Shown here piece after piece: positions 40,200 to 47,954 of a stretch of DNA of 64,000 nt (positions are counted from its first letter, which is position 1; each line of letters starts with the position of its first letter). This stretch comes from Pseudomonas azotoformans (GTDB lineage: Bacteria; Pseudomonadota; Gammaproteobacteria; Pseudomonadales; Pseudomonadaceae), in contig NZ_LT629702.1 in the NCBI RefSeq assembly GCF_900103345.1, positions 6,549,501 through 6,613,500 of the forward strand, written 5' to 3'. The notes under the pieces were generated by a model that ran no database searches, was not told the origin of the DNA, and was given only the letters and a program-made list of their open reading frames with translations. A program made the translations under genes and the position numbers.

Positions 40200-41621
40200 A
40201 TGATCCGACCCTCGGCGTTGCTTATGTTGTGCCTGACGATGCTGCTGCCCATGGCGGCGGTTGCACGTCTGGACGGGCCGCTGGAAGTGACCAAGCCCGG
40301 CAAGGTCCGCGATTTGGCGGAGATTCGTTCAAGCCGCACGTTGCGCGTATTGGTCAACCAGAGCCGTAACAGCTCCGGCGAGGTGCAAGGCCAGGCCATC
40401 GGTGTCGAATACCATCGCCTGCGCGCCTTCGAGCAGTACCTCAATGGCCATGCGCGTGATGGTCAGGAAATCAACCTGAAGATCATTCCCAAGGCCAAGG
40501 ACCAGTTGCTCGGCGCGCTGGCCCGTGGCGAGGGCGATTTGGTGGCGCCCGGCGAACTGCTCGATGTAAAGGCGGCGCACAAGATCAGCACCAGCGACCC
40601 GATTGCCAGCGATGTACCGTTGTGGCTGGTGGGGGTGAAGGGCGAGCGACGGTTTACCAAGTTGGAGCAACTGTCCGGCCGTACCCTGGCGCTGACCACC
40701 GGCAGTGCGGCGGCGGATGCCATCAGCCAGGTCAACCAGAAGCTCGCCCTGCACAAGCAGCCGCCGGTAAAAGTTGAGTGGGTCGACCCAACGCTGGCTG
40801 TGGAAGACGTGTTGGAGATGGTTCAGGCCGGTATTTTCCACCTGACCATTGTCGAAAAGCCGATTGCCGAGCGCTGGTCGAAGATTCTGCCCAAGTTGCG
40901 TTTCGATAAGCAGGTGGCGATCAGCGAGCCGGGTGACGAGTACTGGTTCGTGCGCCAGGATGCCTCGATGCTGCGGGCCAGCATTGACCGATTCCTCAAG
41001 ACCTATCGAACCCCGTCCGACCAGGATGTGGCGTTCCAGCGTATCTACCGTCGCCTTTACCAAGTGCGCAACCCATTGGCCCGCGTAGACCGACAGCGCC
41101 TGGAAAAACTGCGCCCGGTCCTGCAGAAACATGCCCGCGAGCAGGGCATGGATTGGTTGAACCTGGCTGCATTGGCCTTCAAGGAATCGGCGCTTGACCC
41201 TGGCGCGCGTAGCAGCGGCGGCCCCACCGGCCTGATGCAGATCACGCCATCGGCGGCGCAACGCGTGGGGGTCAACAATATCGAAAGTCTCGACAGCAAC
41301 GTGCAGGCCGGCGCGCGGTACTTGGCGATGATCCGTCGCAAGTTCTTCGCCAGCCCCAAGCTCAACGAGCGCGAGCGCATGGCCTTTGTGCTGGCGGCCT
41401 ACAACATGGGGCCGGAGCGGGTGCAGGGCATGCGTACTGAAGCCAGGCGCCGAGGACTCAACCCCAACCAGTGGTTCTTCCAGGTTGAACGCATTGCCAT
41501 GGAGCAAGTAGGGATGGGCGGCGTCAGCTATGTTAATAGCGTCAACAAGTACTTCTTGGCGTTCGATCGAGAGCGAGCGTCCCTGGAACCGCAAGCGCCG
41601 AAAATCGCCTCACGCAAGTAA
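40200..41621 (+). CDS. MltF-like lytic transglycosylase with solute-binding domain
   Basis: A 473-residue exported murein hydrolase. Signal peptide about 1-23 (MIRPSALLMLCLTMLLPMAAVA). Residues about 40-280 resemble a family 3 solute-binding domain (LVAPGELLDVKAAHKISTSD, EYWFVRQD). Residues about 310-430 are an SLT domain with the catalytic glutamate in LAFKESALDPGARSSGGPTG, then LMQITPSAA and AAYNMGPERV. It cleaves peptidoglycan glycan strands producing 1,6-anhydroMurNAc. Here the order is SBP then SLT, as in MltF; similar Pseudomonas proteins are annotated as transglycosylase. GGAGAGCGG precedes the ATG at 40200. Confidence 0.87.
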   Translation: MIRPSALLMLCLTMLLPMAAVARLDGPLEVTKPGKVRDLAEIRSSRTLRVLVNQSRNSSGEVQGQAIGVEYHRLRAFEQYLNGHARDGQEINLKIIPKAKDQLLGALARGEGDLVAPGELLDVKAAHKISTSDPIASDVPLWLVGVKGERRFTKLEQLSGRTLALTTGSAAADAISQVNQKLALHKQPPVKVEWVDPTLAVEDVLEMVQAGIFHLTIVEKPIAERWSKILPKLRFDKQVAISEPGDEYWFVRQDASMLRASIDRFLKTYRTPSDQDVAFQRIYRRLYQVRNPLARVDRQRLEKLRPVLQKHAREQGMDWLNLAALAFKESALDPGARSSGGPTGLMQITPSAAQRVGVNNIESLDSNVQAGARYLAMIRRKFFASPKLNERERMAFVLAAYNMGPERVQGMRTEARRRGLNPNQWFFQVERIAMEQVGMGGVSYVNSVNKYFLAFDRERASLEPQAPKIASRK

Positions 41622-41724
41622 TCGATTTTATCGATGTTAATCAGGCATTTTTTCGGCTTTTATCATTGCCTAAACTGATTAGTATGGCGGCCAACCAACC
41701 CCTACTTTGAAAAGGATTTGCACC

Positions 41725-42159
41725 ATGAGCCCACTGATCAAAAGCATTCTGTCCACTCGCGCCGGTTACGGCCTGACTATCCTGCGCATCGTGGTTGGCA
41801 TCATCTTCGCCGCCCACGGCTCGCAAAAACTCTTTGGCTGGTTCGGCGGCTATGGCCTGGCGGGCACTGCCCAGTGGATGGAAAGCATTGGTCTGGCACC
41901 GGGTACGTTGATGGCGCTGCTGTCGGGCGGTACCGAGTTCTTTGCCGGCCTGGCACTGATCATTGGCCTGCTGGTTCGCCCTGCGGCATTGGGCCTGACC
42001 ATCCTGTCGCTGGTGGCGATCTTCTCGGTGCACATCCATAACGGCCTGTTCATGGCCAACAACGGTTATGAGTTCGCACTGGCCTTGCTCGGCGGCTCCC
42101 TGGCGGTACTGCTGGAAGGTGCTGGCAAACTGTCTGCGGACCGCGCCATCGCCGATTGA
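41725..42159 (+). CDS. DoxX family membrane protein
   Basis: A 144-residue inner-membrane protein with four helices. RAGYGLTILRIVVGIIFAAH near residue 12, GSQKLFGWFGGYGLAGTAQWM near 33 and GTEFFAGLALIIGLLVRPAA near 63 are the DoxX/DoxD pattern. DoxX proteins are associated with thiosulfate or oxidative stress, but the role varies and cannot be told here. AAGGATTTGCACC precedes the ATG at 41725; the in-frame ATG at 41707 overlaps that ribosome-binding site. A terminator follows. Confidence 0.88.
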   Translation: MSPLIKSILSTRAGYGLTILRIVVGIIFAAHGSQKLFGWFGGYGLAGTAQWMESIGLAPGTLMALLSGGTEFFAGLALIIGLLVRPAALGLTILSLVAIFSVHIHNGLFMANNGYEFALALLGGSLAVLLEGAGKLSADRAIAD

Positions 42160-42181
42160 TCGCGCTGCAACACCTTGAATC

Positions 42182-42206
42182 GGCCCGCCCTTTGCGGGCC
42201 TTTTCG
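42182..42206 (+). terminator. Rho-independent terminator after doxX-like gene
   Basis: GGCCCGC (42182-42188), loop CCTTT, GCGGGCC (42194-42200), then TTTT. It insulates the promoter that begins 20 bases later. Confidence 0.85.
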
Positions 42207-42219
42207 TTGCTCGGGATTC

Positions 42220-42249
42220 TTGACACCGCCCCACCGGCTTCTCTAGGAT
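42220..42249 (+). promoter_or_regulatory. Sigma70-like promoter before the structured leader
   Basis: Consensus -35 TTGACA at 42220-42225, 18-base spacer, and -10 TAGGAT at 42244-42249. Transcription would begin near 42256. It is one of the best promoter matches in the window. Confidence 0.7.
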
Positions 42250-42255
42250 GCCGCT

Positions 42256-42409
42256 CATGCGCCGATTTAAACAGCTAATTGCGGGGCGCCATGGGTGATC
42301 GTTATCGGTCCCGACAGGAGCGTGTTTCATGCTTCGAAATTCCGCTAAAGCGCTGGTTCGGTGTTGCCTCTCACCTGCCCGCAGACTTTTGAGGCAGAGA
42401 CACGACACG
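42256..42409 (+). ncRNA. Structured mRNA leader (candidate cis-regulatory RNA)
   Basis: About 154 bases between the promoter and the ATG at 42410 that look structured rather than coding. Stem 1: GCGCC (42259-42263) with GGCGC (42285-42289), loop containing GATTTAAACAGCTAATTGC. Stem 2: GATCG (42297-42301) with CGGTC (42306-42310), tetraloop TTAT. Stem 3: TGCCTC with GAGGCA (about 42364-42396), shortly before the gene. GCTAAA occurs at 42344-42349. The P1 loop text is reminiscent of SAM-II riboswitches, but the pseudoknot pairing was only weakly supported when tried by hand, so no ligand is assigned. Confidence 0.45.
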
Positions 42410-42718
42410 ATGAATGCACTACGCCCCCTGATACGCCTGGCCCCGATCACCGCGGACCTCACTCAGCGCAACCCGAAAATTCTCCTTGGCGGCAAGCACC
42501 AGCCAACGCTATTGCGTTACCTGGATGGTTGGCCGCGTCGCACTGGCCGACCTTCGGCGTTCCTGATCCAGTTTGTTGAAGATGGCGATTCACTTGCGCG
42601 TTTTGCCAGCGACAGCTTTGACCTTGCGGTTATCCAGGCCCCGAGTGCCAACAATGCCACCGAAGTCATTCGCCAATTGACCCGTATTGCACGACAGGGG
42701 CTGATAGCCCGTCGCTGA
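42410..42718 (+). CDS. MetW/methyltransferase-11-like mini-protein
   Basis: A 102-residue protein, MNALRPLIRLAPITADL..., whose C-terminal third FASDSFDLAVIQ...LTRIARQGLI resembles the second half of MetW-type methyltransferases (F-x-DSFDLVV then a helix ending R-IGR). The SAM-binding GxGxG motif is absent, so it is probably not an active enzyme by itself. An in-frame ATG at 42329 has a good AGGAG, giving 129 residues, but the 27 extra codons include three rare AGA/AGG arginines and two adjacent cysteine codons, and coincide with the structured leader. I prefer 42410 with moderate confidence. Function not established. Confidence 0.6.
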   Translation: MNALRPLIRLAPITADLTQRNPKILLGGKHQPTLLRYLDGWPRRTGRPSAFLIQFVEDGDSLARFASDSFDLAVIQAPSANNATEVIRQLTRIARQGLIARR

Positions 42719-42722
42719 GCAT

Positions 42723-44453
42723 TCAGTGAATCATGTCGCCGGCTTGCAACCGGCGTCGGCGCTCTCCAAGAAAAACCATCCAGGCGATCAGGCATAACGT
42801 CAGCGGCATGGCAAAGATCGCCACCAGTGTTATCGCCAACTCCAGGCGACGCACCTGGGCGTAGGCTTCGCGCTCCAGGGTATGCAGCTCCATAGGGAGG
42901 CGCAGACGTTCCTTGTTGAGTGCTTGCAGTTGGGTGTTGGTCTCCACTGCCTGGGTGCCAAGGGTGGTTGTCCATGGGTTCAGCCGTTGCCATTCCTGCT
43001 CTGATCGTTGCAAGCGTCGCTCCAGTTCGCTGGCTTTCGAACGATAGGCCTGCCTTGCGACCTCACGCATACCCTCCAGCACCGTCGGCGGCATTTCCTG
43101 CGTTGCCCTGGGGCGAATCGCGACCAGCATGTCGGGGGCGGACAGGTTATCCAGTGTATTCAGAACAAACAGCGCGTTGCCATCGGGCGCTGCGTCGCTG
43201 ACCTTATCGGTAAGCATGTCCGTATCAGCGATGACCACAACATGAATTTGCGCGGCTGTCTGCAACCCGGGCGGCAGGCCCTTGATACCATCGGGGAAAA
43301 CTGAATAGCTCGGCCCTTCGATGCGTGCAGCAATGACATGGCGCCGCTCCCGGCTCGAAGCCTCTTCAATAAAGGAATTGGGTGTGGTTGCGCGAGTGGA
43401 TTGGTTGGCATCCAACAGCACCGATTGCTCGGAACTTTGCAGGATCGGAGTGAAGGTTGTGCGGCTTTTGTTCAACTGCACGAGCGCTCCACTGCTCGAT
43501 ACGGTCACCCTGTTGAGGTTCCAGGTGCTGATATCGTTCAGGTTCATCGCCTGTCGTGGCAAGTTCAGCCTGACTCGATTGGGCATATCAGGCGTCTCCC
43601 AGGGCGTGTAGAGAGCGTCGACCACCAGCTTGTCCGTCGGCATCTGGATACCCCAGGCGGCAAGCACCTCGTCCAGTCGGCTATTGGCTGGGAGTGGGTT
43701 TGAGCGTTGTTCGCTCAAAGGGTCGATGAACATCATCAATCTACCGCCCCTCAAGACAAATTGCTCAATCCCATACAAGGTACGTTCCGGCAACATCCGT
43801 GGCTGTACAACCATCAGGGTTTTGATGTGTTCGGGGATTTGAGCGGCATTCGGCTCCAGAGCGAACAGTTCGAATTCTCGCCGCACCGCCTGCAGGAGCC
43901 GACCTGCGGATTCGTCCATCGCCAGCCCCGACAGCAGCCCAACAACCGGTCGCTCCGGGTGCTGCAACTTGTAGAGCAGGTGGCTTATTTCATATTCGAG
44001 CAACGGCTCGCGCTCAAGGCTGAAAGAACCGATACGGCGCACGCCATGACCGGGGCTCGTGCTGATGAGACCGAGAAACCCTGTGTTTTCGTCGAGCCCT
44101 GACAGCCTTGCCTTATAGGCGTCTTCCGAATAGGGAGCGGGTTCAATCACGTGCAGGTTGATCATGCCCTGAGCCTTCTTTTCGTACTCCTTGAGCAGAT
44201 CCTCAATACGTTTGCCATAGCGTTTCACGGCGTAGCTTCGTTTCGGGTCGTTATTTGAATTGAAGTAATACACGTCCACCGGGCTTTCCAGCGTTGCGAG
44301 CAGTGGGTATACGGGGGGCGATAAAGTGTGGATTTTTTGTTGAGAAAGATCCCACCGTATATCAGGAAGTTTACCTATCCACACCAGATTAAAAGCCAGG
44401 AAAAGCAAAAAAATGACGGTAAGCGTCATACCGGCGCGCAGAGTGGACCGCAT
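42723..44453 (-). CDS. GldG-family ABC transporter auxiliary component
   Basis: A 576-residue protein with one N-terminal membrane helix (about 8-27, MTLTVIFLLFLAFNLVWIG), a large extracytoplasmic GldG/DUF4350-type region (DLSQQKIHTLSPPVYPLLAT near 34, RPVVGLLSGLAMDESAGRLL, VVQPRMLPERTLYGIEQFVL), a helical segment near 470-530, and a C-terminal helix about 543-563. This layout is that of the periplasmic partner of GldA/GldF-type ABC systems, known from gliding Bacteroidetes and present without gliding in Proteobacteria. It is the last gene of a three-gene minus-strand operon; what the system exports is unknown. Confidence 0.8.
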   Translation of the reverse strand: MRSTLRAGMTLTVIFLLFLAFNLVWIGKLPDIRWDLSQQKIHTLSPPVYPLLATLESPVDVYYFNSNNDPKRSYAVKRYGKRIEDLLKEYEKKAQGMINLHVIEPAPYSEDAYKARLSGLDENTGFLGLISTSPGHGVRRIGSFSLEREPLLEYEISHLLYKLQHPERPVVGLLSGLAMDESAGRLLQAVRREFELFALEPNAAQIPEHIKTLMVVQPRMLPERTLYGIEQFVLRGGRLMMFIDPLSEQRSNPLPANSRLDEVLAAWGIQMPTDKLVVDALYTPWETPDMPNRVRLNLPRQAMNLNDISTWNLNRVTVSSSGALVQLNKSRTTFTPILQSSEQSVLLDANQSTRATTPNSFIEEASSRERRHVIAARIEGPSYSVFPDGIKGLPPGLQTAAQIHVVVIADTDMLTDKVSDAAPDGNALFVLNTLDNLSAPDMLVAIRPRATQEMPPTVLEGMREVARQAYRSKASELERRLQRSEQEWQRLNPWTTTLGTQAVETNTQLQALNKERLRLPMELHTLEREAYAQVRRLELAITLVAIFAMPLTLCLIAWMVFLGERRRRLQAGDMIH

Positions 44454-44468
44454 TAAGGGTTTCCCTTC

Positions 44469-45194
44469 TCAGCTGTGTTTGTAGTTGAGTGTGACTGTCG
44501 TTGCGGTGAGAAAGGCGAGGATCATGCTAATAAAGTAAAGTGTGTCGCGGAGTGTGAGTTTCCCATCATCGATACTGCTGAATCGCCAAGTGGGGCTGAG
44601 GGCCGTCAAGCTGTCGATCAACCCTATAGGGGCTTGGTGTTCAAGTGAGTCCAATACAGAGGACAGACCACTGGCTGCCAGTAATAAGCCCAAGGTTAAT
44701 ACGAAAATGACCGTGCGCTGATGGACCAATGCGCAAATAAAACACCCCGCGGATAAGTAACTGCCCGCCAGCAGCCAGCTCGCTAGAAAATGCGAGGCAA
44801 TGACACCGTTGTCGGCGTTGCCCAGAAAGTTCGCAATGATCACGAGAGGGAACATCAGAAACAGGGATGCACTTGCCACAAGCCAGGCGGCAAGGAATTT
44901 TCCGACAACCCATTCAAATGTGGTGATGGGCATGGTTTTCATCAGGCTGAAAAACCCCGCATTGGCTTCGTCCGACCAAAGTTGAGTGGTCAGGGCGGGA
45001 ATCAGCAACAAATAAAGTGCAGGGTGGAACCGGAAAAACACCTGTAAGTCACTGCCGTTTTGTTCCAGCCACGGGCTTATGTACAACCCCAATGTCACTG
45101 ACAGTATCAGGAAAATGGCAATGTTCAGGTAAGTGCCGGGGGAGCGCGCATAGCTGGTGAGTTGACGCCGTAGAATGATGGGCAATAGTCTCAA
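44469..45194 (-). CDS. ABC-2 type permease (GldF/NosY-like)
   Basis: A 241-residue integral membrane protein with six predicted helices and no ATPase motif. It begins MRLLPIILRRQLTSYARSPG, the usual start of GldF/NosY permeases, with SDEANAGFFSLMKTMPITTF near 75. Its start overlaps the ATPase stop by 4 bases, and the GldG-like gene follows after 15 bases, so the three proteins are translated together. Confidence 0.85.
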   Translation of the reverse strand: MRLLPIILRRQLTSYARSPGTYLNIAIFLILSVTLGLYISPWLEQNGSDLQVFFRFHPALYLLLIPALTTQLWSDEANAGFFSLMKTMPITTFEWVVGKFLAAWLVASASLFLMFPLVIIANFLGNADNGVIASHFLASWLLAGSYLSAGCFICALVHQRTVIFVLTLGLLLAASGLSSVLDSLEHQAPIGLIDSLTALSPTWRFSSIDDGKLTLRDTLYFISMILAFLTATTVTLNYKHS

Positions 45195-46117
45195 TGGGAC
45201 GCCTCCTGGCTCAGATGGTGGACCACATCATTCAGACGACCTGGCTCCAGGTTCAGTGAGTTGATTTTCCAGCGCCGACTGGCAATCAGCGTGTTGATAT
45301 GGGGATAGATGGTGTGTCCGGGCATGGCGAGAACGGTCACTGTGCCGGGCGCGTTCCGATGCTCTTCGATGCCTGCCACACCTGGCAGGACAGCGAGTGC
45401 CAAAAGGTCCAATGGCGTCTCTGCGGTAAGAGTGACTGCCTGGAAGTGGCGTGAGTCGCGCTGTAGTTCGGGCAGCGGGGTATCGGCCACCAGTCGACCG
45501 TCGGCAATGACCAGCGCGCGCGTGCACAGTTGGGACAATTCATCGCAGTGGCGCGAGGCGATGATGACCGTCATTTCTTGCGTCAATGATTGGATAAGCG
45601 TCTTGAATGCGTGCTTCTGATCAGCGGCGAGTCCTTCGCCGGGTTCATCCAGCAGTAACAGGGTGGGGCCATGCAGGATGGCCTGGGCAATGGCTACTTT
45701 GCGTTTCCAACCGGTGGACAGGCGGTCGAGGGGGGCATCGAGCACCGAAAACAATTCCAGTCGTGCGATCGACTGTTCCAGGCGGGTGCGTTTTTCTGCA
45801 CCGTGGAAGCCGCGAATGGCAGCAATGAAATCAAGGAACGTTTTGACGGACATCGTTGGATGGCCGAGCTCTTTGAACGGTTGATAGCCGACCAGTTGCC
45901 TCGCTTCAAGTGGATGGGTCTGCGTGTTGAAACCCTGGATATTTATATGACCACTGGACGGCTGTGTCGAACCGACAATGATATTGAGCAGTGCTGTTTT
46001 GGCCGTGTGATTTTGTCCGAACAGTCCCAGGCATTCTTGTTGAGTGGCACTGAATGAAAAATCGCTGATGATAGTGTTGTTACCCATGTGTTTTGTCAGA
46101 TTGCTTATTTCGATCAT
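45191..46117 (-). CDS. ABC transporter ATPase (GldA-like) with degenerate Walker A
   Basis: A 308-residue ATPase. The Q-loop (Q79 in VGYQPFKEL), signature LSTGWKRKVAIAQAI (133-147), Walker B LLLLDEPGEG with E158, and H-loop H190 are present. The Walker A is GQNHTAKT at 34-41 in place of GxxGxGK[ST]: histidine and alanine replace the two inner glycines, while K40 and T41 remain. The codons read cleanly, so it is not a frameshift. Such a change usually lowers nucleotide binding, yet all other motifs are kept. The C-terminal 90 residues resemble the regulatory tail of GldA/NosF ATPases. Confidence 0.85.
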   Translation of the reverse strand: MIEISNLTKHMGNNTIISDFSFSATQQECLGLFGQNHTAKTALLNIIVGSTQPSSGHINIQGFNTQTHPLEARQLVGYQPFKELGHPTMSVKTFLDFIAAIRGFHGAEKRTRLEQSIARLELFSVLDAPLDRLSTGWKRKVAIAQAILHGPTLLLLDEPGEGLAADQKHAFKTLIQSLTQEMTVIIASRHCDELSQLCTRALVIADGRLVADTPLPELQRDSRHFQAVTLTAETPLDLLALAVLPGVAGIEEHRNAPGTVTVLAMPGHTIYPHINTLIASRRWKINSLNLEPGRLNDVVHHLSQEASH

Positions 46118-46277
46118 TTGTTTTACCGAATAAGTTTGGCATGACGTGGGGGGATTGAAAAAAGGGTACGGGTTGCCATCGTTTTTGGGAACGTCGATCA
46201 GCGTTAATAAGAGAAGTCCTACGTGCGGAGCAGGTAGACCACTGAAACAATGTGCTGTGTTTTGAAGTGTCTGGTTT

Positions 46278-46305
46278 TTGAATGTTTATTGGCTGTTTAT
46301 ATAAA
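46278..46305 (+). promoter_or_regulatory. Sigma70-like promoter of the coiled-coil protein gene
   Basis: TTGAAT (46278-46283), 16-base spacer, TATAAA (46300-46305). Transcription would start near 46312, which excludes the in-frame ATG at 46282 and supports a start at 46336 or close to it. Confidence 0.5.
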
Positions 46306-46335
46306 CTTTCTGTCCGCATAATGAGGCCTGATTGC

Positions 46336-47322
46336 ATGATGCTGTTACGTACCCTTGTTCTTGAACGCAATGGTCAAGATGCTCCGGTCAACGGTGCACT
46401 GCTCTGTGGGTTCGCTGTCGGTCAGGCGGCCTCAAACTTTCTTGTATACAGCCTGGATGAAGAGGTGGAGCCTGGAAGTTCCAGAGTCTATATCGCGGCC
46501 TTGCGAAAGAAACTTGATCGGTATTTCCTGGGCGGTGTTGAGTCCAAGGAAGACCTGCAGATGGCTTTGCATGTTTTCAAGCAAATACTGACATTAGCCA
46601 CTTCGGGCGTTAAAGCAGGGGGTGTTACCGAAACCCAAGTGCCTTACCACTTTGTTGATTTGAAAGGTTGCAAGTTGCCACCTGCCAGGCCTGAGGATCA
46701 TCATTCGGTGATCATCAAGAAAGCGCTGGTGATGAAAGTGATCACCCTGGGCATGTCTGCGCCGACGTTGCCGGCGATCGAAAGTGCTTCAGTGATTGTG
46801 CCGTCCATTCGGTTTTCGTCACAAATGACCGCCCCTCCCAGGGTGGTGAGCCCACCCGAGTCGCTCCGCCTTCCGCTGAATGAGCCACCGGCTGAGGAGC
46901 CCCGGCAGGCACCCTTGGGCGCGCCGGTGGACATGGCGCAGGCCGCACCTGTCATCCCACGTGAGCCTGATGTGCCGGTGCCAACAAAAATCCCGCCTTC
47001 AGGCGACCACAGTACATTGTTCGAAGTAGACAGCACGTTGACCAATCTTGCCCGTGTCGCTCAGGAGTTGACTCAGCAAAAACTCGCTGCAATCGAGCGG
47101 GAGACTGCACTTGAGCAGTGGCAGGCGCGATTGCAGCAGGAACAAAACCAACTGGATGAGAAGGTTCGAGACCTGGAGCAGCGCACCACTCAATTGCATG
47201 ATCAGTCGCTGGCGGTCAGCCAAAGGACTGAAGCCTTGAAGGTGATGACGTCACAGGTGTCGGGCTTGCGGCAGAGCTTGCGGGGCATGCTGCTGGAGCT
47301 GGATCGCACGCTGGACAGCTAG
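46336..47322 (+). CDS. Uncharacterised protein with Pro-rich linker and C-terminal coiled coil
   Basis: A 328-residue protein that I do not recognise. Residues about 1-130 are a globular part (LLRTLVLERNGQDAPVNG, SSRVYIAALRKKLDRYFLGG). Residues about 165-240 are rich in proline and low in complexity (PPRVVSPPESL, NEPPAEEPRQAP, VPVPTKIPPSG). Residues about 245-325 form a long Gln/Glu-rich heptad region (QKLAAIERETALEQWQARLQ, DEKVRDLEQRTTQLHDQSLA). No signal peptide or membrane helix. It is divergent from the GldFGA-like operon across about 220 bases and may be connected with it. TGAGG stands nine bases before ATG 46336. Confidence 0.7.
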   Translation: MMLLRTLVLERNGQDAPVNGALLCGFAVGQAASNFLVYSLDEEVEPGSSRVYIAALRKKLDRYFLGGVESKEDLQMALHVFKQILTLATSGVKAGGVTETQVPYHFVDLKGCKLPPARPEDHHSVIIKKALVMKVITLGMSAPTLPAIESASVIVPSIRFSSQMTAPPRVVSPPESLRLPLNEPPAEEPRQAPLGAPVDMAQAAPVIPREPDVPVPTKIPPSGDHSTLFEVDSTLTNLARVAQELTQQKLAAIERETALEQWQARLQQEQNQLDEKVRDLEQRTTQLHDQSLAVSQRTEALKVMTSQVSGLRQSLRGMLLELDRTLDS

Positions 47323-47435
47323 ACCGGCCTGGCTACTTTCACGGGTTCATTTATCATCAACGCCAGCCAGCCGAAGCCAGGGCATGAAACCCAGGCGTAT
47401 CGGCACCTATGGACATTGCCTGGGGATGCAAGCGT

Positions 47436-47909
47436 TTGAGTACCAAGCTGATTACCAAAGAAGGCCATGAAGCGCTGAAAAAGGAGCTGGATTACCTGTG
47501 GCGCGAAAAGCGCCCGGACACCACGCGCAAAGTGACGTGGGCGGCCTCTCTGGGGGATCGCAGCGAAAACGCCGACTACCAGTACAACAAGAAACTGTTG
47601 CGTGAGATCGACCGTCGCGTGCGCTACCTGCGCAAGCGTCTGGAAGACATGCGCGTGGTGGAGTACATGCCCGAGCAAGAGGGCAAAGTGTTTTTCGGTG
47701 CCTGGGTGGATATCGAAAACGAGCAGGGTGAGACCAAGCGCTTTCGTATTGTCGGCTATGACGAGATTTATGATCGGATGGACTACATCTCTATCGATTC
47801 GCCCATGGCCCGCGCGCTGTTGCGCAAGGAGGTGGATGACGAGGCTGTCGTGCAGACGCCAAGCGGTGACGTGTGCTGGTGGATCACCGGGATCGAATAT
47901 GTGAAGTGA
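47436..47909 (+). CDS. greB: Transcription elongation factor GreB
   Basis: Releases backtracked RNA polymerase by stimulating transcript cleavage. The 157 residues start STKLITKEGHEALKKELDYL, with the coiled-coil tip acidic pair in AASLGDRSENADYQYNKKLL and the GreB C-terminal globular domain RFRIVGYDEIYDRMDYISID, SPMARALLRK. The TTG at 47436 matches the family N-terminus; an ATG at 47409 in frame would add nine non-homologous residues. It is transcribed away from the coiled-coil gene and convergent with a large FtsX-type gene. Confidence 0.93.
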   Translation: MSTKLITKEGHEALKKELDYLWREKRPDTTRKVTWAASLGDRSENADYQYNKKLLREIDRRVRYLRKRLEDMRVVEYMPEQEGKVFFGAWVDIENEQGETKRFRIVGYDEIYDRMDYISIDSPMARALLRKEVDDEAVVQTPSGDVCWWITGIEYVK

Positions 47910-47914
47910 GCAAA

Positions 47915-47948
47915 ATGGGCCCGCATTCTGTAAGGAATGCGGGCCCAT
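47915..47948 (-). terminator. Hairpin between convergent greB and ybbP-like genes
   Basis: Perfect 14-base arms ATGGGCCCGCATTC (47915-47928) and GAATGCGGGCCCAT (47935-47948) with a 6-base loop. The minus strand continues with TTTTG, so it suits the minus-strand gene best; the plus side has only a weak T run. Confidence 0.75.
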
Positions 47949-47954
47949 CGCGTT

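Noticed and set aside
42256..42349. Outright SAM-II riboswitch call
   Set aside because: The P1 loop and GCTAAA are suggestive, but hand pairing gave only about four weak pseudoknot base pairs and the spacing is longer than usual; kept only as a candidate leader.
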